Assembly: GCA_020466095.1 (NCBI GenBank)
Contig: CM035807.1
Span: 113,103,786-113,167,785 of the forward strand
Length of the DNA: 64,000 nucleotides
Source of the DNA: Chlorops oryzae
Taxonomy: Eukaryota; Arthropoda; Insecta; Diptera; Chloropidae
Direction: 5' to 3'
Both the position numbers and the translations under genes were made by a program. The notes beneath the pieces are model-generated. The model was given only the letters and a program-made list of their open reading frames with translations. It was not told where the DNA came from and ran no database searches. How positions within the stretch are numbered: position 1 is the first letter of the stretch; each line of letters starts with the position of its first letter. Positions 57,699 through 64,000 of the stretch are shown here, piece by piece.

Positions 57699-58776
57699 CA
57701 CAGAAAGACTTTTGTGCGTAAATACAACAATTTTTAATCAATATAACAAATTCGTTGTTAAAACTCAGCCTATCGCACTTTTTGTTATACTAAAAATCGT
57801 TTAATTGGGACAATTACTCGAAGTATAACACCTCAACAAATATTTTCAATTAACGATTTGTATACAACAACCAAAGGTATTAATGAAGAATCACCAATTA
57901 TTGAATAAATAAAAAATGAAAAAATGCCTCATCTACATGTTATGAATAAAAATTTGAGTCTGCAAAGTCATTTACGGAAGATAATTACCAGGCTCGGATA
58001 TATAGATTTTAAAATTTAAGCATACTTTATGGATAAAATTATGTTCAACTCACATAAAGTTAAGATTCAAATAAAATTTTAACTTCAATAAGTATTTTTA
58101 TGAAGGTAGAACAGCCGTTTGAATTCAACTTCACTAGACTTAATTGCATAATGTTGGTAAGAAAAGTTTTTTCCTCACATAAAGATGCTTAAATTTATAA
58201 ATGCATATATTTCGAGCCCTGGTAATTATACATTATAACATCATAAACATATGTGAGCTAATTTTTGATTATTTTGTCTCTTCTTGTATGTAAGTCCGCA
58301 TAAAGCTAATGAGAATTTTAGAAAAATATTTTCCAAAAATATTTTTTCAAAAATTTCAAACAAGAGTTATTGTCAAGTGTTAATACTTTTGGATATTAAT
58401 ACAACAAAATAATCAACCAATTTTGTTCAAAATTTATATTACGAACTTTCCCGAATTTCGTGATTTGTTTGAAATTTTTAATTCGACATTAAAAAACCGA
58501 TGAATCGAGTTTAAAAAAACGCCATTAAATTGAAATTTTGTAGCCATTTTTCTGTTCAGAAAAATTTCAAACAAAAGGTTTGTCTTAAGGCTAAACTATT
58601 TGGATTTGAACAACAAAATAATCCACCAATTTTTTAGGTTTCAAAATTTCATATTACGAACTTTTCCCGAATTTCGTGATTTTGTTTGAAATTTTTAATT
58701 GCGCCAATTAAAAAATTGATGAATCGAGTTTTACAAACGCCATTAATTGGAATTTTTGGTAGCCAGTTTTTCTGTG
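57699..58776 (+). mobile_element. TA-flanked CACAGAAA element, copy 4, with duplicated 3' end
   Basis: TA on both sides (57697-57698, 58777-58778). Starts CACAGAAAGACTTTTGTGCG and ends CAGTTTTTCTGTG. It has many single-base deletions relative to copies 1-3. The last ~200 bp occur twice in tandem: a first end at about 58556 (TTTTTCTGTTCAG), then a second run from AAATTTCAAACAAAAGG to the true end. Contains the hAT MITE at 57989-58221. Confidence 0.75.
57989..58221. mobile_element. Degenerate palindromic hAT-type MITE nested in copy 4
   Basis: CAGGCTCGGATATATAGATT at the left (G missing from CAGGGC) and TTCGAGCCCTG at the right. Flanks ATAATTAC and GTAATTAT keep the TAATTA core of a likely 8-bp duplication. 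Deletions shorten it to 233 bp. Confidence 0.75.
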
Positions 58777-59018
58777 TATGACACCGAAAAATATATCCGC
58801 TTAAAAGATGTATCCACTTAAGAGGAAACTATTTGAGAAGAAAATATGCTAGAACATTCCCAAAAAGTGTCCGTTTAAGGGGAGTGTGTGCAAGGAGAGA
58901 GTACACTGTATAATCTCCTCGATTCTGAAGATTTTTATCGGCTTTTTTTCATAGTGTGTTTTGGCAGATTCCGCTCTTTTAGACTTATTTATCGATATTT
59001 GGTTTTCAATTAATTTTA
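58777..59018 (+). repeat. 3' companion block R with pogo-like MITE, copy 2
   Basis: Same sequence and position relative to copy 4 as 16811-17056 relative to copy 1. The pogo-like part is 58779-58908, ending ACTG then TA. The shared block continues to TCAATTAATTTTA, where a LINE fragment begins. Confidence 0.65.
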
Positions 59019-59906
59019 ACCTAGCCAACTTGGGTCCTCTTATGGAGGAAAGCCAAGCTCTGACTGTCACAAGCCAGCCAAAGAGGGAGTGATGGAGGAG
59101 TAACAACCTCCTTAAAAAACCAGTCTCGTCTGACCCGGACGATGTAAAACTGTAAGGGTCTCCTTCCTAGAGTTCAGTTGAACAAAAACCACTTCATCAA
59201 TGGCACAACGGACTGATAATACTACCCCAGGTGGTACGCAAGACAGTGCAAATCCACCCGCTAAGGCGGCTTGGGCACGGATTCTGGGGGCCCAAACTAT
59301 TGATGTGGGTGAGCCGGAAGGCTCTAATGATTCCCTTAGGAATCTTTTGGAGAGGAAGAGGGCTCTTGAGGAGGGAAGAGGCGAAGAACCAGTGGGTCAT
59401 CTCGGTTGAGCAGGGAAGGTCTCAGGAAGTAGTGAAATCTGCTGAGCGAGCGCCCTGCTCGGTCAAATGTAAGCAGAGGAGGCGACGGCAGAAGAACAGG
59501 TTGCAGGTGGACAGTGGCAGTTTGCTGCCTAAGCCACCGGCGCCTGTCCTACCTGAAGTCACCTCAGTCGCTCCACCAACTGAAGCGCAGGACTTGACTC
59601 GAGAAGAGGCTTCGGCAACTGAACGGGCTTCCTGCAGTGAAGTTAGCGGAGTTAAGCTTACAAAAAGCCAGGCGAAGCGTAAAAGGAGAAGGATCACTTT
59701 GGAGAGGTATAAAGAGGCCACAAAAGCCAAAGATATCTCTGCCGGTGATACTACTCCCAACGGCGCGGCTGGCAAAAGACGTCGGAGTGAAGTATCATCT
59801 TCAGCTGCAGAAAATGCTTGATTGGGAGAAGCTTAAATATGAATATGAGCAAATCTGTAAATTGCTCCAAGGACAAACGAAAATCTTTCGAAGGAAAAAA
59901 AAATTA
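59019..59906 (+). pseudogene. LINE fragment retaining 5' UTR and ORF1 start
   Basis: A G/C-richer block opens ACCTAGCCAACTTGGGTCCT with a leader of about 180 bp, then ATG at 59200 (MAQRTDNTTPGGTQDSANPP, AAWARILGAQ). The frame shifts near 59400 and continues to 59821 as a basic, Ala/Pro/Ser-rich protein (KLTKSQAKRKRRR, LERYKEATK, GAAGKRRRSE). This looks like the amino-terminal part of ORF1 proteins of dipteran LINEs (the kind that can carry DUF4780 further on; from memory). ORF2 is absent, and the block ends in an A-rich stretch (GGAAAAAAAAATTATAAAAA). Dead: frameshift plus loss of everything 3'. Confidence 0.6.
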
Positions 59907-62423
59907 TAAAAACCGCCATGTAATATTTTAAGGAGGTAATTGAACTTCATTCCAATATTGCCCAATTTTCCTCGGCTAATTGATGCGATATTTTTTCCCC
60001 TGCCAAATACTCACATCATAAATAGCCATATGAAAAATGTGCTAGAGTTAAAGGCCAATTAGATTCATGTGCGAGGAATTTTCCAATTTTTCGCATGGGT
60101 AACTGTTAGACTTTGGTTTGTCTGCCGTAATGTGAAATATTTATTTTTTCAAAATCAACGCCTAAATGAGCAATGTTTGATGGTGAGATAAAGGACCTGA
60201 AAGCAAACCAAATTTTTTATGTTTTCCCGAAGCCATAGATCCTAGTACTCTTTTCAGTCTCCAAAATATCCAACATTATAATATAATTTTCCAACAAAAT
60301 TAAGTCATCTCATCCTGAATCTCCATCATCATATTGAACGTTATTAGAGTCGATAAACTCTTCTGATTCTAATGGGAAAACTAGATGCAAACACGACCAC
60401 CGATACCGATCAATTCTATTGGTTCAATGATTTATCCCGACGGATTATACACATTGCAATGGGATGCCAAAGCTTTACACAAAAACAAAAAAAAAAAAAT
60501 AAAAAAAATTCAAGGTAACATTCGAATCACCACGGCATTTCAGTTTAGTGAACTCTTTTAATCATTAACATTGAATGAAAGTGCGCAGTATTCCCTTTCG
60601 TTCGCTTTTCCGCCCTCCGCGTGAAAATGCAGATTTCGCTTTGACTGAGCACAGCCATTTAATCAGGCATTGAAATACAATCCCTACAAAAGCACAAACG
60701 GAAAAAAAATTTACACATTTGCATTGCGCTTTGTTCGGAACGGAACTCCTCCCTTTTGAGGCCGCGCAATCTTTTGCGCATTTTTGATAAACAGCGCCAT
60801 TCTGCGTTTATCACTTGAGCGAAATATTCTCGGATAGAAGTGAGTTTATATGTAGTAGAATGGAGTGAAGGGTAGCTCGTTCTAACATCACAACTTGCCG
60901 CGTTTTTTTTTCTTTCATTTTCTTCCTCCTTCTTTTCCGCTGCTACTTCGTCGTATTTTAATTTTCTGACCAACATTGAAGGGAACAGAAAATTGCTTTA
61001 TTCGCCCTTACCACAAAATAACGTTCAAAGGATTACGGGCTAAATGCTCGTATTTTGAGGGTTCCCTCTTCTCAGAATTGGTGTGTATTCCGAAAAAAGC
61101 TATCGGACCACTGTCCCACGTTTTTCCGTTCATTCTTTTTTTTTTGCGCTTTAAATGTGTATACATTTTTTATTATGTTTTGCGAGGACTTGAAGGACTG
61201 TTGAAGACTGCTTCTGTTCTGTTCTGTTCCGCTGTTGCCTTTAAGTGTGGATTTTTACTGCATTCGCTTTCTTGAACGACTATGATGGCTGAATATAAAT
61301 TGAGGAATTAAATGAAAGTAATGCCAAAATAAAATATTTAGCTGGACTTTTTTTTCCCTTTCGATATACAATATAAAGTCCAAATATACTACCGAATACC
61401 CCGAAATGCGGTATATAGTCTATGGGTAAGTGTGAAGAAATGAAATTACAAAAAAAATAAAAAAAATGTGGAGAAAAAATCAAGCAACGCATAACGTTTT
61501 ACGCACGAAAAGGACCAGTGCGTTCGCTCTTTGTATCGTTTCCGTTTCCGGCGCATATCTCGTCTCGGCTTTTGAGCATTTTTAGTGAGAAAACGTGAAT
61601 TTCGATTTTAATATCGAAAGAACGAGTTTATACAATGGAATAATTCAGTTTTATTGTTCCTCTGTTTGGTAAAGATTGAAAAAGAATGCGCGGCAGGCAG
61701 GCAGGGTGAATAGCTTTGCCCAATCTTTGTTGTCGATTTTTATGAAGTAGAGCATTTTCTTTTGTTCTTTTGCTGTGAAGGTCATTAAAAAAGGAACAAA
61801 ACAAAAAAAAAAAAACTCGTGCTAAAATTTAAAATATTTTTCGATTCGAAAAAGAAAAATTCACAGTGTAAGACCTCAGAAGAATTGCATGCAAATCAAA
61901 GTAAAAATCACCGTTTCTCGCTAGTTTGACCACTTAGTCAATGTCGCAGACACACACACACACACATAACCAAATATGAAGAGAAAATATAAAATTTTCG
62001 TGACAACATGGCTAACATCGACGGCAGTAGTGTACTTTAGCTAAGAGAGAGAAATGTTAAATTCCAACACGTTATACAATAATTACAGCTTGGCATGCAA
62101 TTCTTTCTGGATGAGTGCTTCGACTACAATCACCACGATGATTGAGGGCTTAAGAAGTGATTTCAATTATTCACCAGTAAAGGACATACTTTACTATTTC
62201 TATGTATACTTTAAGTGAAAAAAAAATAATCCCTGATTTCGATGCTTTATCTTGTGCTCCTTATCCGCAAACATTTGCATTGTTAAAATTTTCATAGCAC
62301 ACTTTTCGGGATACAAAATAATTACTGAAGTAGCAAAGAAATTGATTTTATAAATCGCAATTTATGAAACTTTATAAGATTGAATATTTAACCCTACTTC
62401 CTTACAGTTTCTGAGGTAAGAGG
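59907..62423. other. Spacer, no gene seen
   Basis: Poly-A tract at 60480-60508 and a (CA)n run at about 61949-61966. Frames at 60659-60976 (minus) and 60976-61275 (plus) are Lys/Glu- or Phe-rich without motifs. Confidence 0.4.
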
Positions 62424-62596
62424 TGTTCGGCCAAGAGGACGACCAAAACAAAGATGGCTAGACATTTTTAAAAGGAACCTCCAAGCAACAGATCTAAGAG
62501 TCGAGAATGCAGTGGATAGATGAAAATGGAGCAAAAATTCAAAATATTCGAACCCCGGTGTAAGCCGGGAAAGAACACGCTAGAAAGAGAAGAAGA
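62424..62596 (+). pseudogene. RTE-like LINE, 3' fragment (copy 4)
   Basis: Encodes PRGRPKQRWLDIFKRNLQAT then VENAVDR, followed by an in-frame TGA, KWS and a GAA-rich end (GAAAGAGAAGAAG). Homologous to GRPKQRWMDT in copy 1 but clearly more diverged, so probably a different subfamily or an older insertion. Confidence 0.75.
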
Positions 62597-62653
62597 CTTC
62601 CTTACAGTTTCAGATATGGACTAAATCTAGAATTAAATCATTTTTGTCATGAT

Positions 62654-62896
62654 CAGGGCTCGGATTTTGTTGACTTTTATTAATTTAAAGCATACTTTAG
62701 GGAGTAAAAATTATGTCCCAATCACATAAAGCTAAAATTCAAATCGATTTTTAACTTCAATATGAATTTTTTTGAAGTTAGAAAATCGGTTTGAAGTTCA
62801 ACTTCGTTAAACTTATTCGCAAAATGTTGGTAAGAAATATTTTTGCACCATAAAGTATGCTTTGAATTTGTAAAAGTCAACAAAATCCGAGCCCTG
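62654..62896. mobile_element. Solo palindromic hAT MITE with perfect 8-bp duplication
   Basis: Flanked by GTCATGAT at 62646-62653 and again at 62897-62904. Termini are CAGGGCTCGGATTTTGTTGA and its inverted complement, with the palindrome extending through TTTAAAGCATACTTTA-type sequence. 243 bp. The duplication fits the hAT preference nTnnnnAn. The same family as the four nested MITEs but with different sub-terminal bases (TTTTGTTGACTTTTA instead of TATATATGCATTTA). No coding. Confidence 0.92.
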
Positions 62897-62904
62897 GTCA
62901 TGAT

Positions 62905-63396
62905 CTAAAGTTTCGCTTGCTACTTGTTTCAAGGAAAATCATACATCGCTTTTGACCCAATGAGACAACTAGGGTCTCTTATTAAGTAAGGAAGTAGGAC
63001 TAAGAATCAAATATATGACTCTGAGTACAAATTAATGGACTAGTCGAAGTGCATTTGAATTTTCCACTTTCAAGTATTTGAATCTGCATCAAATTATGAT
63101 AAAGGACAACCCGAATTTCACTGTTCCATTAATTATATCTATAACTTGTCAGGAAGTAATTGCAGAGCAACTGAACTTACATACATGAATAATATGGTGG
63201 GAAATGCCTCAAGAATCACAAGACTTTAAATGGTAAGCTTTTATAGCAAATTGATAAGATCTTCACAACCTTTGAACTTTGCATCATTACTTTTCCCCAT
63301 TTTCATATAAACTTTAGAAATTATGAAGCTTCTTTTTCGAGATTTTGAGCTTTTTTTTCTAATAAATTCCTTGATGGCCAATAAATTTTTTCTAAA
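62905..63396. other. Spacer, no gene seen
   Basis: Short AT-rich interval between two MITEs; nothing recognised. Confidence 0.4.
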
Positions 63397-63398
63397 TA

Positions 63399-63662
63399 CA
63401 GTCGAAACTCTCTGTAACGAACTCCTTTATATTGAATTTCTCTCTATAGCTTATCTTCTCAAGGCTTTTTTGCTACAATTTTTAGAGCCTTTTTTCGCCT
63501 TAGAACTCTCTCTTTCTCTCCTTACCGAATTTCAAGGTACCGGAAAAACATATTCGTAACAGAGAGAATTTGTTATAAGGAGAAAAATGGCACTAAAAAT
63601 GTATCCAAAAATCCTTGAGAGAATTTCGTTAATAGAGAAGATTTTAGAGAGAGATTCGACTG
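63399..63662. mobile_element. 264-bp pogo-like MITE
   Basis: TA on both sides (63397-63398, 63663-63664). Left end CAGTCGAAACTCTCTGTAAC, right end GAGAGAGATTCGACTG. Sub-terminal words (CTCTGTAACGAACTCC, TCTCTATAGC, and complements TTCGTTAATAGAGA, GTTATAAGGAG) recur in both orientations, as in pogo/Tigger elements. Non-coding. Related to 36743-36832. Confidence 0.85.
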
Positions 63663-63664
63663 TA

Positions 63665-64000
63665 CCTGTACGATTAAATTTAAAAACAAAATCAATTTAA
63701 ATCTAGCTAACAGTTTGTTCAAATCAGATACCAAATTGATATTCACATTTGTGAAGCCCAATTTCTGCTACAAGCCATCCGAATAGAACCCTCTTTCGAA
63801 AGAAAGTTGCACACTGTCATCGCAGTAACATTTCCCACATATTTTTAAAATCAGCCTTCTTCGAATTCCTGATTTTTTAATGGTTTCAATAAGGGACCGT
63901 ATATTCTTCAAAACAAAACTCATTGGGCGATTTCAAGATGGTATTTTCCTCAGATTTAAAATGATAAAAAGCCCTCTGAATTTGTACTGCATACTATTGA
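63665..64000. other. Spacer, no gene seen
   Basis: AT-rich end of the window; no gene, repeat or splice signal recognised. Confidence 0.4.

Noticed and set aside
59422..59775. Minus-strand 117-codon frame
   Set aside because: Shadow of the LINE ORF1 region; the + strand shows the basic ORF1-type protein and a leader with start codon.
1..64000. CRISPR arrays, prokaryotic operons, rRNA, or viral genes
   Set aside because: No regularly spaced repeats, no ribosome-binding-site-led gene rows, no rRNA-like conserved blocks and no recognisable viral protein were found; the window is eukaryotic nuclear DNA.

Overview
This window looks like AT-rich, gene-poor nuclear DNA of a higher (cyclorrhaphan, probably calyptrate) fly. 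The evidence is long poly-A/T and CA/GT microsatellites, short GT-AG introns, non-LTR retrotransposon remnants of the kinds common in Diptera, and a high density of small DNA-transposon derivatives. The species assignment is inference; nothing in the sequence names it. I saw no rRNA, tRNA, CRISPR or prokaryote-like operon. Almost all open frames here are chance or repeat-derived.

Genes. The best protein-coding locus is a small four-exon gene on the + strand at 27766-28426. It encodes a predicted 148-residue protein with four membrane segments and becomes visible only when its three short introns are removed. Weaker exon candidates are a two-exon secreted peptide or 5' leader at 7211-7675, a minus-strand exon at 18489-18599, and an exon at 34874-34988. 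AT-rich spacer with regulatory-looking sequence (10446-10690, 37000-37200) separates them, so much of the window may be intron or intergenic spacer of larger genes.

Mobile DNA dominates. (1) A 1,060-bp Transib-like element at 24370-25429 has a 5-bp CGGCG target duplication. Its ends each carry a CACAGTG heptamer, one followed by a 12-bp and the other by a 23-bp spacer before an A-rich block, which is the geometry of V(D)J recombination signals. (2) Four copies of a roughly 875-bp TA-flanked element (14453, 42042, 45860 and 57699) each contain the same palindromic hAT MITE. One copy also carries a 1,478-bp insertion whose empty site is visible in the other three. (3) A solo hAT MITE (62654) has a perfect 8-bp duplication. 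(4) A 2.9-kb hAT-like element (50021-52942) has inverted repeats of about 500 bp. (5) Further elements are a piggyBac-like MITE (42983), pogo-like MITEs (36743, 63399, 16813, 58779), several unclassified foldback elements, and two dispersed families, one A-rich and one with an ACACTGA hairpin.

Retroelements are fragments only: four 3' ends of one RTE-like LINE (9091, 32390, 44322, 62424), a C-terminal piece of a second LINE (4303-4614, minus), and an unusual piece of a third that keeps its 5' end (59019-59906). Low-complexity DNA includes a pyrimidine satellite of about 650 bp with a 10-bp period (20951-21600). The nesting order gives a relative history: the hAT MITE entered the TA element before that element spread, and the 1,478-bp element arrived later in a single copy.
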